Shown: positions 38,324 to 52,867, numbered from the stretch's first letter. The stretch: 64,000 nt of DNA from Cardinalis cardinalis (GCA_014549065.1 JACDOX010000015.1:310001-374000); one strand, 5' to 3'. The notes: generated by a model from the sequence alone, not told the origin. Numbers and translations are program-made.

Positions 38324-41300
38324 TAAATTCCTCAAAATCAAGGAAGAGCTGTAGCTCTGCCAGTGCAGGTGCACTTGTTTTCCCTATGAAGAAGAAAAAT
38401 TTTATCTTGGAAACTTGAATAGAAATATTTTTTTACTGAGGGAAGTTCTTCGGGAAACCTGTTTGCAATTTCCAGGTAACTGAAAGTCCTTGAGAATGTC
38501 TGTGTTTAATCCCAGCCAGCAACNAAGTCCCATGCAGCTGCTTGCTCTTCCCTGCTCCAGGTGGGATNGGGAGAAGAATTGGAAAAAGGTAAACATGAGT
38601 TGAGATACAAACACTTTGAAAAAAAGTAAATAACAACAAACCAGTAACAACAATGATGATGAAGATGATGAAAAGAGAGAGGTAACAAAAAGAGGAATAA
38701 AACACAAGAAAGATAAGGGATGCACAACACAACTGCTCCCAATTCAATCCATCCCTCAGCAGTGATCAGCTCCTCCCTGCCAACTCTTCCCAGTTTATGC
38801 TCCATGATATGGAATATCCCTTTGGCCAGTTCAGGTCACCTGCCCTGCCCCTGCTCTCTTCTCGTGCACCTGCTCATTGGCAGAGCATGGGAAACTGAAA
38901 AGTCCTTGACTTGGGACAAGTTCTGCTCAGTAACTAAACCATTAGCATATTATCAACATTATTCTCCTGCTAAAGCCAACACACAGCTCTGTACTGGCTA
39001 CTAGGAAGAAAATGAGCTCCACNCAAGCCAAAACCAGGACAGAGAAGAATTTGGTGAAGAATTGGATAAAATGGGGAAAACCCCATGTAATTTCCCATTA
39101 ATTTTTATTTTTAACCTGCAGTAATTTAAAACCCAAGGTATTTCTAACAAACAGTATCAAAAGTAATCTAACCTATTACCTAGGCATATGTAGCATATAA
39201 GTAAGTTTAAAAAAAATTACCAAGTATATTTTGTAAAACATCTTCTGCAAAATAACCTGAACCAAATTACAAGNCCTATGCTAAACAGCTGCTAAGATTC
39301 TCTGTGGGGTGAATTTCCATCAACCTCAGCTCAGTGGATCTGTCCACATTAGGCAAATGAGAGGCTTAGGCTCAGTAGTTCTACTGCACAGCAGCAGGGC
39401 TTGGACACAGTCATAAACCACCCACACACTATGGATAACTGCAGAACATTACAAATATCGTGGTGAAATTGATGCTACACAATCTCAAATGTTAGATCAA
39501 CTTCCAAGCTTGTGCTCTTCCCAAGGNTGATGTAACAGGTCATACCTGACTCCTGTGGAATGCGATTATATATGGTAAGAGCTTTGTGCACCTTGCCAAG
39601 ACATGTGAATGTCATNTGCACTGGCCACTTCGACAGACACCATCCCTACCAAAGCAACACAGAAGTCCTCCTAGCAAAACATTTAAAAGGTATTTTCCNG
39701 TGGATGATGATAGGAAGAGCAAGAGCTCACTTTCCCAACCAACTCCTTGCTGTATGTAAGGAACTACTGGCTTTGCCTGCTTTCAGTGTATACCTCTGTC
39801 AGTCAATATCTTCTACATATCCAGACTGTCACTGCATTTGCTTTTAGATTCTCTCAGAGAACTATATAGGGATATGGTCTGCCAAAAATATCCCCAAAAT
39901 ACGATGGATCTCANGCTAGAGACATGCTACACGCTGTGCAGCTTTGAAGCGTTATTTTTCCCTGCTGTTTTTGGGNGGGTCTTAGACTTGTCAGCCACAA
40001 CATGGAAAATATGGATGGTAAACAAGCTAAAAGTGGTGTGAATAAAGTAAATAAAAAGCTACTGTCAAAACACATCCAATTATGCTCTGCTGTGGAGATT
40101 TAACACCAGAGGATGATTTTCAAAGTAAAAATAGTGTGGGATGCCTTTCCATTTGTAGATTAGTTTGGAATGAAAGGCCTATTTGTGCAATTTAAGCCAA
40201 ATGCACTACAAAATAACGATGATCGCAACGGTAATTCTTTATTCATGGAAAGTCATCTTTGTTAAATAAACCCCAGGAGGGGTTTTTAACCCAAAGGACT
40301 TAATTCAATTGTACCTTATTTTATATATAAAATATAAAGTAATTACATGTAATTACAAGGGAAGAGCAACACATTGATACCTTGTGCAGGAATAAAATAT
40401 GCCAATGCATTCAGTCACACTGTCAAAGATGAAGAGCACAGTAAACTTTGATGGTAGCTAACACATCAGAAATCAGACTTCAGTTTCTTAGTCCAATGCT
40501 ATAGTTTTGGCCTCCTTTCTGAACAACAGATTAGTCAAAACACCACACATAACNGAAAATTTTACTCAAGATCAGATTTTTTCTTACTGTGTTTTGGCAC
40601 TAATGGCACTGCACAACAGGACAACATACAACAAGCTATTTGCACCAGCTTGGGGGACAACTAAACCAAAGACCATTAAGATATTGAGGAAATAAAACAC
40701 AAAATGAAATAAACAGCTCAGACAGCAAGGAAGTGCCAAGAGAAGACCAGCATCTTACAGAGGAACCTGTGATTCCTACATATGGTAACTAAAGAAGAAC
40801 AGTTACAAGGTTTAATTTATTATGCAACTGTCTGCATAATAAAGAAAATGCTAATGGTCTCCTATGAGAATGATGAAAACTACCTTCTTCAGGTGGCTTC
40901 AGGCCTTTCATTTACAGCACCAAAGGAATACTTCTTAAAAAAAGACATTTGATTTAAAAAAATCAGAAAGAAGCTGTCTGGCTTCTCAATACATAGGCAG
41001 AGGCACACAATTTCAGCAGAAAAATTAACAGGAGATTGCACCACCTACCATGGCTGCCCAGACCTCCCTCCTGGTAAAAGCTAGTGGGGAAAATCAACCT
41101 TCCTGCACCTGAACAGATCTGAAAACATCCCCTGCCAGCCTGACTGGACCGTCGTCCTCTGTGCAGGAATGACAGCTCAATCTGAGCAGTCCACCTACTC
41201 CTAAATTGCAAAAGAAGGCTGTATGGATGCTGTGGTAAATTTCCCCTGCTGCACATTATAAGCAGAAGTTATTCTCAGGAGACACCATGAAAGCTGAACA

Positions 41301-43403
41301 TGACAGGTCCTATTTAGTCCTGTGTATCTCANGAGAGGGGTTGGCACCAAGAAACAGTGTGATTTTCACAGGAACTGATAACAGAGGTATCCAGTTTTGA
41401 GAGGACCAGATGATGTTCTAAGAGGCACTGTGAATCCAGATTGATGTTCTTCCCAAAGAAATTCTGAACAGTATTATCCCTGAGGGAAACAAGACAAAAC
41501 CGCCTGCTGAACTTGCTCTGTTGAAGAGAGTCCCCTAACTTCTCAAAAGCTTTCAAAGCCTCTTGTCTGTGTCTCCCTCTGCCTTTCAAGAATTAAGAGG
41601 GGATATTGCAGGAGATTTTAAATATGAGCAGACATTATGCACATCAGGAATATATTCATAGCAAGCTATTTCTAATACTGCCTAAGGCTGGAGAAGAGAA
41701 CAAAAAGAATTAGAAATGTCTGCATTAACTAATGATAAATGCTTTTCTGTGAGACAGAGCAAAAAGAACGTAAGCAAGGGAGGGGTAAAATCCCTAATTT
41801 CCCATCTCTACATTAACAGGTAGCTGGTAAAGATCCNATTCTCTACCTGCTGGGAAAAAGCCATGAGAAACAGTCCTTTGAAAATGTATGAAATTTAACN
41901 AGATACAGCTTTACAGCACAGCAATTTGAGGATGCCTACACAGAAGGAAGTTTTCAANTGGCCTGGAAGTAAAACAGTTCTATCTCCTCTATGAGTCAAT
42001 TCTGATTATGAAAAAGAGGCTAAGCAGGAAATACAGATAAACTCTTGAGAGAATATTGAGACCACTATGTCCTCCATTTAGCTTGAAAACCTCATAATAA
42101 AATTATATATAATTAATGATCCAGTAGTCCTATGGCTCTGCAATCCCCACTGGAGCAGAATACAAGTCCTGGGTGAAGCCAGTGGCAAAGCTGATGAAGA
42201 GAGCCGACCTCTGCTGCTAGCAAGGCCAAGCTGTGGTAAAGAGGGATAGAAAGGAACTCTGCAGAATTCTGGAGGATGACCCTTGGGGTTGCATCCCTTC
42301 AGTGTAGCAAATGGGAAAAACAGCTGAAGAACTCGCTCATCAAAAAATATGGATTTTATTCCAATTAGTGTCTTCCCCTCTATGCATTTTAAACATCAAA
42401 ACTACATGAATGTCATAGGCTCTCTCTGTCTTTCGCTCCATTTACTGGATGGAAATACTGCACCCAAGGGGCTAGACACTGATTCTGAAAAGGGATAAAA
42501 AATAAAAAAACCCATGTAAATAGTGATAGAATTAGACCTACCTAGATACTTTATTTCATTGCCTTGCAGCCCTTTCCTGAGAAAAGAGAGTGTAATTGGA
42601 ACAGCACCATGAAGTGAGGTCAGCACCAATTATGAAACCCCACCCAGAACACCCAACTGCCGGAGCTGAAATAGCTTTTGCAAGATACTGAGAGTTCTGA
42701 AAGAGGAGGGCACTGGCAGTGCACTTGACCAAATTAATCTCTGTTGTGACTGACTGAAAATGGAGCTACACCTGGGGCAAATTGTTCTTCCACCAATAAA
42801 CCAGCACTGCTTTAAGCAAAACAAACCACTGAACCACAGTTCCTACTGCCATCACTAGATGTCTCTTACTGCCCTGCTTCCTGATAGTTGAGTATCTTAA
42901 ACAACATTTTACCCTTGAATGTTTCAGTATAACCTTGAAATAAAACCATAGTGAAAGAAACTGCCTCACAAAGATTAAGTTAATAACGAAACGACAGCTA
43001 TAGGTTCAAATAGGATTTCAGGATTTGTTTTAATATTATTGATATTCTTCTCTCTGGTATTTAATCCAGGAAAAAGTCTTTAAGAAAGGGAGAAAGGGGA
43101 GGAACAGGAAAAAACATTTGCACTTAGTAAAACAGGCCACTATAGGAGGTTCTCACCACAAACTGCCTGCAATTTNCTAGTGAAAATAAAAGTGTTTTTC
43201 ACAAACCACCACGCAACAGACAGANATGCCATGACTATCTTCCTAAGGATGATATCCCAAGAATTTTAGGTGGCAGAGTTTTATTTCATTTAGAAACTCA
43301 GAAGCATTGGCAAGCANCAAAATACCCAGAGCTCACATATACTTTTACATTTTTTGCAAAATGTTGATTTATTTCATGCAGATCCCACAATGTGCACTCT
43401 TAC

Positions 43404-43512
43404 CTTACTGCGACAGCCATGCTCCCTATAGGGTTGATTGGCAATGGCCTGGCTCCAGGAAATATTCCTCTACTCAGTACTCGAGCTCCATTTTGTATCA
43501 CTCCCGAAGGAA
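43404..43512 (-). CDS. FOXN3: FOXN3 internal coding exon (109 nt)
   Basis: This exon encodes the FOXN3 segment PSGVIQNGARVLSRGIFPGA followed by RPLPINPIG and a short variable tail, downstream of the forkhead domain. The acceptor reads TTTCTAG/TTCCTT (exon starts at 43512) and the donor reads GTAAG/GTAAGAG (exon ends at 43404). The first two bases (TT) finish a codon begun upstream, and the last two (AG) join the G of the next exon to give Arg, so the phase is 1 in and 2 out. Human FOXN3 has VTAAMR where this sequence has SMAVAVR, a modest lineage difference in a poorly conserved spot. When the 66-nt exon is skipped, the junction codon becomes GTT (Val), as in the short human isoform. Confidence 0.97.
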
Positions 43513-46348
43513 CTAGAAACAGAACAAAACATAGAATGTTTTTTCTTCTAAAGGAAAAGTTAGAAAAGTACAGGAGTAAAATGTGGAACTCAAGCTTTTC
43601 AATGTACTGGAAAACCATTACAGAGGCTCCTGCAGTACNCTGCTTACCTTGGACATCTCAGCCTCGAGTCTTCTGAGTGCCATTCTATTTCCAATGCTAT
43701 TTTCAAGGCAAACAATGATAACATGGCTTGCCAAAGCCACTGCCTGACCTAGTTGCTGCAGATCATTCCTTGCACAAATGAATCACTTTTATTTTGCAAT
43801 TGCNGTTCTGCTGCGAATGCATGTGCTTAGAGTCAAAACCAGCTATGAGCACAGATGTAACTATTTTGTCTACAAAAAGAAATAATGACCCCTTACAGAT
43901 AAATAGAACACAAGTATTTCACNGCAAGATCACAGTTGACAGCTTTTTATCATCCCAGTTTACTTTCAGAGCAGCAATATCTTGGGCCCCCATCCCTGCA
44001 AAACAAAATATTAACTACACATATGTATTTAGCAGGAAGAGAAAGAGAAGAGGCTAAAAAGACATTATGTCCATAGCAGTAATTAGACNCTGCCCCTGGC
44101 CAAGGATGACCCTGCCACACAGCCTGGCAGCAGTCCCATGCCTCCTGCACATGGCCGGGTCACAGCCCAGCCTCCCTCGCCCAACAGGGGCTGATGCCGC
44201 TGACACCAAACTCTGTACTGGTGTCAGTGGTACTGACCCCCACAGGCAAGACATTCCACTGGGCTCTTCAACTTGGCTCTACATCAAAAACTGCAGCTCT
44301 GGCCAACAAGATTTTAGGTTACAGCCGAGCACTTGTTTTCCACCCAGGCACGTTTCTGTACACTGCTCAGCCCAGGGCAGACAGCTGAACAAGGAGCAGA
44401 GAAGCACTAGTCAGGCACCACCACAGCAAGCGTGTCCTTAGCAAGTCTCAGGATTTTCCTGCTCTACTGAGAGATGTAAGACTACCAAACACAGTTCTCA
44501 GTCTAGGCCCTCACCAGGGTCCTACTTGCATGTACTGGCACTGCTGTTATGTCCCTTCAGGCTGGGANAGCCACCTCACCACAGCCTCCACCCGAACTCA
44601 TTTTTTAACATCCACAGCCAGCCAGTTGACACACATTCTATTTTACTAGAAGTCATCACTCACACCATAACTTCCCTCCATGGGGAATGTCCAAAAAGAG
44701 AATGATGATCATTACTCTTTTAATATTATTTTTAAATATACAGATATTATATAAACACTTGTAAGATAAATGTAAACCATATTGCTTTATATACACCCAC
44801 AGGATTTAAACAAATTACACAGAGACAAGAAAAATTATTCAGAATCAACACATACACTTTACATGCCCAACTTCAAATATTCACACCCCAAAATACTAGT
44901 GTATTCTGAGGCAGAGGAGCATATGCTCAGAAGTATGCTAGTTCTAAGCTGCTGAGGTACACTTCAACTTCCTACAAACATCAAGCCAGATCGACACCTC
45001 CCCTCCTGCTGTCCCGGNGCTCACCTTGTTTCACTCCAGACCATACAGATTAGTTCTGGGAAAATAATCTCCTTTCTGCTGCTTGTGAGAGCACATCACT
45101 CTCCCGATCAAACCCTGTCACTGTGTAACACCCACTCTTGCTTTTGAGCACCTTTGAAGAACAGGTCAGTTATATTTAGGTGCTTAAGTACAACCTCAAA
45201 TGGCTAAAATTACAGAACTTAGTTTATAACAACTTGGGTCAGCTTTCAATGACCAGAATAATTTTAAATAGCATTTTGCTATTTATACCTCCCTACTCTG
45301 TACACTTTTCCCTTCATTGCTAGTTTATGAAGAATCAATCAAACCGCCTTCACTCAGGGGACAATGTAAGGCTTTCTCTGCTCCAATGTTCTGGTTTTTA
45401 GATACTGTAGAGGAATATTATCATGTTAAAACTCAAAAAGCTGAATTTCTTATTATATTTGTTTCAACAGCGTAACCTTGAGATGGTCGAAACACCAGTG
45501 TCATGAAAGAAAAGCAGTCTGCTCAAAGATTTGGCTAACCTAAAACATGAAGGTAACAGGTAAATTCAAAGCCACAGATAAATGTGCTGAACAAAGATCA
45601 ATAAACAGACATAATTTCAAACAGGTATGGTTATTCCAACAAACTTTTAAGAAGGACAGATTTTATCCTGCACTACATTATATGGTTTCTCTATGTTTAC
45701 AAAGTCCCATCAAAAGAANGGAACCAGAAGTTTTAACAGAGAAAGATCTGGGAATTTTCTCTTCACTGTGATATAAACCATAGTTTTATACTGAAATGCA
45801 ACATTTATGCATATGCACAGAATGTCAGTTAGCTGTGGATACTGTGTAAATATACATTGTAAAACTTCAAAGCAAACATACTGAAAGTGCTACTGTAAAA
45901 NGAGAGCAACAGGCTCCTTGATGCCCAAACTCTTCTTTCCTCAGATTACCTAATTATTCTGGTCCCCTCGTAGAGTTAACTGATGCTTATTTTATTATTT
46001 TTCTTCTCCTCTATCCCTTATTAACAACTCCCATTGCTTCTTCAGAACATTCTGTTTGCTTCCTCACCAATTCTCAAAAATTAGCTTCCTGTCTTTCCTT
46101 CTTTATCTCTTCTGAGTTTCCTTTTTTCCCTGCACTCCTATGTATGTATCTATATCCATATCTTTATCAAATACACTGCCAAGTCTCACAATTTAGGATT
46201 TCTATACATTGACACCCTCACTGGAACCCATCTTTCATTTTCCTTGACCCTTTGCAGGTTTGAAAGTCACAGAGGCCATCCACAGAGGCCAGGAAAGATT
46301 CTCTTCAAAAGCTTCATATTTAAAACATTCCCATATTAACACATGCGT

Positions 46349-46402
46349 GCACACAGACACACACACACACAGACACACACACACACTCTCTCTCTCTCTC
46401 TC
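46349..46402. repeat. (CA)n(CT)n compound microsatellite
   Basis: CA repeats with two CAGA interruptions run directly into about nine CT repeats. Intronic. Confidence 0.95.
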
Positions 46403-46571
46403 CACATATTCCCTTCAAGAAGTAACAAATATTTGCAAAAAAGAAAAAACAAACCACAGAAGTTTGCTGTTTTATGAAAATATCTCCTAAGAGACAAGTT
46501 GGTCTCTTGTCCTGCCTATGAAATTCTCTTCAATCATGGCCAGTCTGTGCCTCATGCCACCACTCACTGAA

Positions 46572-46628
46572 AGGCTTCAATAAGACTATTCAGGCCACAA
46601 GAGGTCTTAACCATGATTCTGTGATTCT
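46572..46628 (+). mobile_element. Possible CR1 tail remnant
   Basis: GAGGTCTTAACCATGATTCTGTGATTCTA resembles a CR1 3' tip with the tandem ATTCTGTG tail. The upstream sequence is too diverged for certainty. Confidence 0.4.
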
Positions 46629-47339
46629 AACTTTTCTCTAAAGTACATCACAGCTCTGGATAATGAAATCATCACTCAGAATTCAATAACTATTTCAGCT
46701 TGCAACAGCAGTGTTATTGCTACTGATTTTGGTTTTGTTTCCTCAGACTCTCTGAATTATGATTCAGCACAACCACTACATCACTCAGACAAACAGAAAT
46801 GTTGTATGCAAGGGATCACTGGAGAATGACACTTGACTATGTAGTGTATCCTTTCAGGAAATATAGGGAACCACAAAGAAAAAAAACCACATCTCAACTT
46901 TCTGGTAAATCAGCTTCTGTAGCACTCTAAACCTAAAATGAAAAGCAGGATTAAAATATTTCAGTAGTAAAAGGTATTAATTTCTAGTTATCCACATTAC
47001 CAATGCGCCACCATAAGATTGATCTTTCTTGCTCATTCATCTCTACTTACAACATTTAAAGCATCAAAACTGATCCTTGCAAAAAATAAAATTAATGACT
47101 TAATTTTAAAAAGATTATGGATAAACTGCTATTACACTGTCCCTGGTACCCACAGAGTCTTCCAGCCTTTGTGCAGGCTGTATGACAGCTACTTATATTC
47201 AAGGAATTATTCCTACATCTTGGTGCTTTTGAAGGGTTGTGGATTATTTACTGAAATTATGTGGTGCTTTTATTCCAAAGATACATTTACGCCTTACAAG
47301 CTTTAATTACGTTTCAAACCCATACTTTGAGGTGAGATA

Positions 47340-47450
47340 TTTATATTTTAGAGATTGAAGATTCAAGGTGTGGAAGTAAGATAATTTACTCCAAGCCATA
47401 TCATCAATCAGTGCCAATCTGGATGAACACCTTACAGTCCTGACCCCTCT
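47340..47450. mobile_element. Possible ancient MIR/L3-type fragment
   Basis: AAGTAAGATAATTTACTCCAAGCCATATCATCAATCAGTGCCAATC followed by ACAGTCCTGACCCC resembles the old amniote repeat pattern (AAGTGACTTGCCCAAGGTCA, then CAGTGGCAGAGCC, then GAGTCC). Heavily diverged. Confidence 0.3.
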
Positions 47451-50400
47451 CTTGTAATGCTTCTTTAACCAACAGTACAGGCAGGTTCCAGGTTCCCAAT
47501 TCCTAGGCAGAAGTGTGAAATGTAATTTACACCTTTTCTGAGCAAGTGCCCAAAGCCGTTTATGTTGGAGAAACTCAGCTCAAGGAAACAATGCAACAAG
47601 ACCTGTGCATCTCTTTGATGAAGGTTTCCTTTTTCACAAAATGTTCCCAGTGAAACGCAAAGAGTCTGAAATGACAAAATCATTATTCACCTTTCAACTT
47701 TCATCACTGCTATGTTTTCAAGGGTCTACTCTGCTCTCAGGAAACTTAAACCCAGGAAACACTTTCATTGGAGTGGAGTCAAAGTGTGTACTGAGAATCT
47801 GCCCCTCATCTGCTGCATGAATGGGGAAATTATTTTTGGATCTTATGCTGCTCTGGTGGAATTTCACAACCTGAGTAGACTCAGGCAGCTGAGTCTCCAC
47901 TGGCTAACTCTGGAGTGAAGCAATGCATCCAGTGTCAAAAATNAAGACTACACCTCTGAAATTCTCCAAGGGGAAAAAAAAATCTCCCTTTTGTAGAGAA
48001 CTTTCATGCTATAGNTTAACAGACAATGAAGTGAATGACATCTAGGAGAACANANCATAATCTGAATCCATCAAGGCACTATGTTCACAGTGTTAAAAGG
48101 ATCCAACAGAAGCCCTTCAAAAATCCAGTGTTGTTTTGTAGCCTGTACTCAGGGTCTGTAGGTGGAAAGTAAGTAGAGGGCTACATGATCACTCCACAGC
48201 CAGTGCAGGACTACTTTAATCCAGAGCATGCTCTTGTGTGCACATNAGCTGAGTAGGTTAGTCCAACTATGGACTTCTTTCATCACACCTCTCAACAGAC
48301 TGCATATCCCTGATCTCTTGCTTGCAGGGGTGTGCAGGTGAAGCAAGCCCAGTTCTGGCTGAGATAACCACCTCATCCAAGATCTTCACAACAGTGTCAG
48401 AAAAACCATGTCAGACTGTGTCCTTCCCTGAAGATTTGATNGTCAAACAAACAATGTAGCAATTTGGTAAAACTGAAATGCAAAAGGAGGAGGAAGTAAT
48501 GGATAGTCACCAGACACACTGACACCCCAAAAACTCACTAGAAAAGGAAACGAACTTCTTGGTTAAATGTTGGCATGTGAAAGTTAAATGAAACATAAAC
48601 AAGGAGTGAGACTTGTTGTCAATCAAGACAATGAACTGGTTAAAATCATGTTCTTTGTGTGATTTAGGAAACAAACATACACTTCATTAAACTGTCTAGC
48701 TCAAGGTAGCCAACACTTAGCAGGAAGAATGAATTGTATTTACTGAGAAATGAATTTTAAAGAAGTGGAATGTGTGAGTGTATCCTGCAGGAACAGAGGG
48801 GTTCTTTGCCTCTTCTGTCATCACACAGCACACGCATTGATCTCAAGGCCCTCTGCCCTGACCCAGCTTCTGCAGCACAGAAGAAATCACTATAGACAAA
48901 AGGTACTGAGTTTTGGCTATTATCTGTCAGCTTCAGCTCTTTTCTGCCAAGCTTTCTTTCATCAGTGTTTAGCAGAATTCTTTATTCAGGCTACAAGAAC
49001 TGAAAGTAGGAAATTGCTGATGATCTACAGTGGATGGGACATCAGAAGTTGCCAAAAGCAAATGTTTCCTGCCAGATGTGTAACTTTATTCAGCTATCTT
49101 ATCCCAGGCACAAATTTGATGACATTTGCCCAACTTGTATTTTACAGCTCAAGGACAATTTCATAGCTCTTAAATTCCATACTCTGTAGTCCTTACAAAC
49201 TGTGAATCTAGGATGCATCCAACAAGCCATTTATTCTAAACAAAAATTGACTGGGGGAGACAAATCTATCCTGATAATCCTATCACACTCGTACTTTTTC
49301 TAAAAATATTATGAANAGTATGGAGGAAGAAGTAGAAAGTACTTGATAAAAGTAAGCTTTCTTTCCAAATCTATTTCATCCTTTAATGGCTTAATATTGA
49401 ACGCCAAAGTAAAACAAACCAAAACAAAATCCCAACCAAAATCCAGCAACAGAGGTTTGAACATTATGAAAATGTCTTTTCCTAGTTTTTGCTTTAATAC
49501 AAAATTGTCAGTAAAAAAATAGCTTTATGAAACATTTTACTCTCAATGATTTATCATTTTCTGATACTCAAAGTTAGGCTGGAAGCTGTCTCAGTTGTAA
49601 TAAGTGACTTGTCCATAANCAGTACAAATAGAACATTANATCTATCAAGTTTCATGTACAATAAAAATGTCCTAACAAAACAGCATGTTTATTTTATTCT
49701 ATTTGGAGAATTTCTGACTGTGATTAAGGTTTTTTTTTTGGTCTTCATTCCTGTATATGTATCTTGCTCATATACAATCTACTTGNATTAGTTTAAAAAG
49801 CAAATTTCATTGGGGTACAATGTTAGAAGTATAGAGGTAAAGTAGATCTCTTTAGGGAATTACTTGTCCTCCCACCAAACTTACAATATATGTATCTAGT
49901 CTGGGTTTTATTTGTTTTGAGACTAAGATTAATAAAGACTTCCAAATCAGAGAGACAGTGGTTTCAACTCTGGAAAACCTATTTTTTAAGAAGCACCCAG
50001 CAAAACTCAATGCTCATATCTTCCTAAGTATCTCTACCACAGCACTTCAGTCTCCTATAAGGAACCACTCACAAAACCAGTGTTGCTAAGTTTTCCGAAG
50101 GCCACCAGTTTCTACCCAACCAACTGAGTAGTGATGAGAGCACTGAAATCAGAAGGTGGATGTCAGAGCTGGGAAGACTCTCAGTTTCTTGGTTTCTACC
50201 CAAACCCTTTCCGTGAGCACTGTTTAATAGCTGTTTGCAGCATTAAACTTTAGGCTGAGCAATGTACTCGCATTTGTGTGCAATTCACAAATNATATAGC
50301 AACGGGCAAAGGACTATGCATGAACTTGGAGCTATGCGTAACAGCACGGAGAAGCTTCTTGAATTAAATCAGTATTCCCAGGATAATCCCTCTGACCACA

Positions 50401-50668
50401 GCAGTAGCAGCTATACACCAACACTGTCCCTTCTTCACTCATCCCTCCAGAAAAGCAAGTGGCTCAAAGCTCAAAATGACCTCANCAATTAAGAAGATGT
50501 TGCTACTTACATGCTTCCAGTGACTTGAATCTCAGGAATTCAAACACACTGCAAAAGCACCAAAACCTATCTCCCCTTTTAACCATGGCAAAACATCATG
50601 GTTTGGCAAGACTCAATGACATGCCCAGGATGCCACACTCTTAGAATGACAGCTAGCAATAATAAATT

Positions 50669-50682
50669 AAAAAAAAAAAAAA
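50669..50682. repeat. Poly-A tract
   Basis: An uninterrupted run of about 14 A, intronic. Confidence 0.9.
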
Positions 50683-52149
50683 TGTTCACTTTCAAGACGC
50701 TGGTAAAAACTGAAGTGCTGAAAATCTTTTGTACATAAAAGCAACTGNACAAAACTAACTCAGGGACTTCACTGATTTAGCATCCATGAGTTCTAAACNG
50801 AGTTCTACCGTTTGTTCATCATCCTGTTTTCTTCTGTCCTCTCTCCAAATTAGATTCTCAAGAGGGAAATAGGCCCATAAATTTGATACAACTTGCTCAA
50901 GATGGCCCAGACAGTACTCAGTGCCTTGCAGGTCAAGATACAGTTTTCAGTGCAGGTCAAATATTTTGGAATTAATTTTCATGAACTGACTACTAATAAA
51001 AATCCCAAGTATTTGTAACTTGTGATAGCTGCTTCTAAAGGAAGCAGGTGTTTCAATTGCTGTTTCTTTTCAAACACAAACCTACAAAACCTGATGAAAC
51101 ACGACTTCAATAAACTGAAGCAAAAAGTATTAAATCTATGTTCCTACATGCCCTCTCTTAGCATATCACAGTATCTTTCATGCTTTAACTCCTGGTGCCA
51201 GCTGGATTGCAAGTTTCAGTAGAAACCTGTACACAGCTGGCTACTTTGAACTTCTGCCTTTATTTGGTCTGTGAATATACTGCAAGGTGTTAACAATTGA
51301 GAAACTGATTTCTGACATTAACACTCTAACTATAATTGCATATTCCTAACCTTTAGTGGCAATATGAACAATCAGTTTTATCAGTCTATACAGTAAAACC
51401 TACACAAACACAAAATAATCCTAATAGCAGCATTTTACTCTTTTACTATGCCTTTTTGTTTTTCTGAATGAAAACTAAAGGATGGTGGAATTGGGGTAAA
51501 TGGTAACCAATGTTTGTCAGATANCATTTCAAGATTTCATATAAAAGCAAAAGCTGATTTTAGAATTCATTTGATTGTTAGCAGTGTTTCACACATGGGT
51601 GTGGAATTTTACATGGTCATTTAAAACCATAAAGCTAATTAATCAGTTACAAAGTGTAACCTCCTCTTCCCAATAAAATCTTTCCTTTTTCCTACCTACA
51701 CACAGCAGGTATGGCCTGCCCTTTTACCATGCACAGTTCCTGAAAGCTGCTTAGGAGAGGAGGACAAGGGCCACTCTTCTCTTTCCAGAACAGTTTCTTG
51801 GTACATAGTGCTCTCCTGAGAGCAGCTTCTCAAGAANCATTCCTCTGGCAGGGTCACAAAGCAGGCTGACAATAGCTTTCCTCAGCTGCATGGGAAATGC
51901 TTTGATGGTAATTGACTCTCTTCCCCAGGCAGAGTATCAAAGTGCAAATCAAGGCTTCCCCTGGAATTTGGAGTTGGTTGCCCAGGCTAGAACAATAGCA
52001 GTGATGCTACACAGTCCTGGTAATGGTTTCTATTTTAACTTCTGCCTTTATTTTTTAGAGTTGCCTGTCACTTGGCATTACTACCATGCTTGCTGACTAG
52101 TAATACGTTTGTTTTCTTGGATTCACTGTTTTTGTGCAGCTGTATTTCA

Positions 52150-52290
52150 CAATGGACTCCTGTAATACCTTCACTGCAAGCTCTGTGGGGCAGGATGGTT
52201 CCTGCAGTATTTGCACAGCCCAGTCCAGTGGGGGTCCAGGCCTCTTCAGTGCTCTGTTAATGCACAGCATTAAAACCTCAGGTCTGGTCA
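52150..52290 (+). mobile_element. Ancient CR1/L3-type LINE fragment
   Basis: GCAAGCTCTGTGGGGCAGGATGG, then GTATTTGCACAGCCCAGTCC, AGTGGGGGTCCAGG and TAATGCACAGCATTAAAA follow the order of the old amniote CR1/L3 3' region (GCTCTTTGGGGCAGGGACTG, GTTTGTACAGCACCTAGCAC, AATGGGGTCCTGG). It lies about 580 bp from the FOXN3 66-nt exon. Confidence 0.5.
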
Positions 52291-52867
52291 CAGAACAGGG
52301 AGGAGAGTATTGGCAGGAAATGAGACCTCTCTTTGCTCCTTGTCACCTGCTTACCGCCTTGCATCAGTCAGAGAGGAAAAAAACCCCAAAACAGGCAGGA
52401 TGTGTGCAAGGAAGGAGCTGAAACAGTGCCCAAGTGAATGGAAAGTATCCAGATGGCTGTGGTAACTTACACGATAGGAGTCAAATCAAAACAAAATGAA
52501 AACAGAACCATATGCCATGTATCCTTCACTCTCATGCTCTCTTCCTCTCTCTCCCTCCTTTCTCCTGGCTGTTGCCCCAGGTCTTTCTATCAGTATGGAT
52601 AATAGTATGTTACTCATTTAAGTGTATGTCATGAATAACAATAACCTCTCTTTTACATAAGAGATCACAGATTAATATTATTCATGTAACAAATGTAATA
52701 TGAACCACAAAATTATACTCATGTAAGGGTCAAGGAAGTGCAAAGGTCTACAAGGGAAGTTATATTTCTTTATTACATCCTTTTTATCTGGTATGTTGTA
52801 TACTTATAAAAGAGAATATTAATTTTATACGTCTATGTTGCTATATGCTATAGAAATATCTACTCAC

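Larger units (their letters stand above)
33384..43403 (-). other. FOXN3: FOXN3 intron between the 109-nt exon and the terminal exon
   Basis: About 10 kb of AT-rich non-coding DNA bounded by GTAAGAG (donor) and TTTTACAG (acceptor). It contains simple A and T/G tracts, a perfect 32-bp tandem duplication at 37428-37491 and a GAT-rich patch near 38655-38680. Open frames here are short, overlap each other on both strands and resemble no known protein. Confidence 0.9.
43513..52867 (-). other. FOXN3: FOXN3 intron between the 66-nt and 109-nt exons
   Basis: About 9.4 kb of intron bounded by GTGAGT (donor) and TTTCTAG (acceptor). It contains a (CA)n(CT)n microsatellite, a possible CR1 tail near 46.6 kb, and two old LINE-like fragments (47.35-47.45 and 52.15-52.29 kb). 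A somewhat GC-rich stretch at 44.09-44.45 kb has overlapping frames but no recognisable product. Confidence 0.9.

Noticed and set aside
38402..38805. Minus-strand frames rich in Leu, Phe and Ser that look membrane-like.
   Set aside because: The hydrophobic look comes from translating T-rich intronic simple sequence, and three overlapping frames show it.
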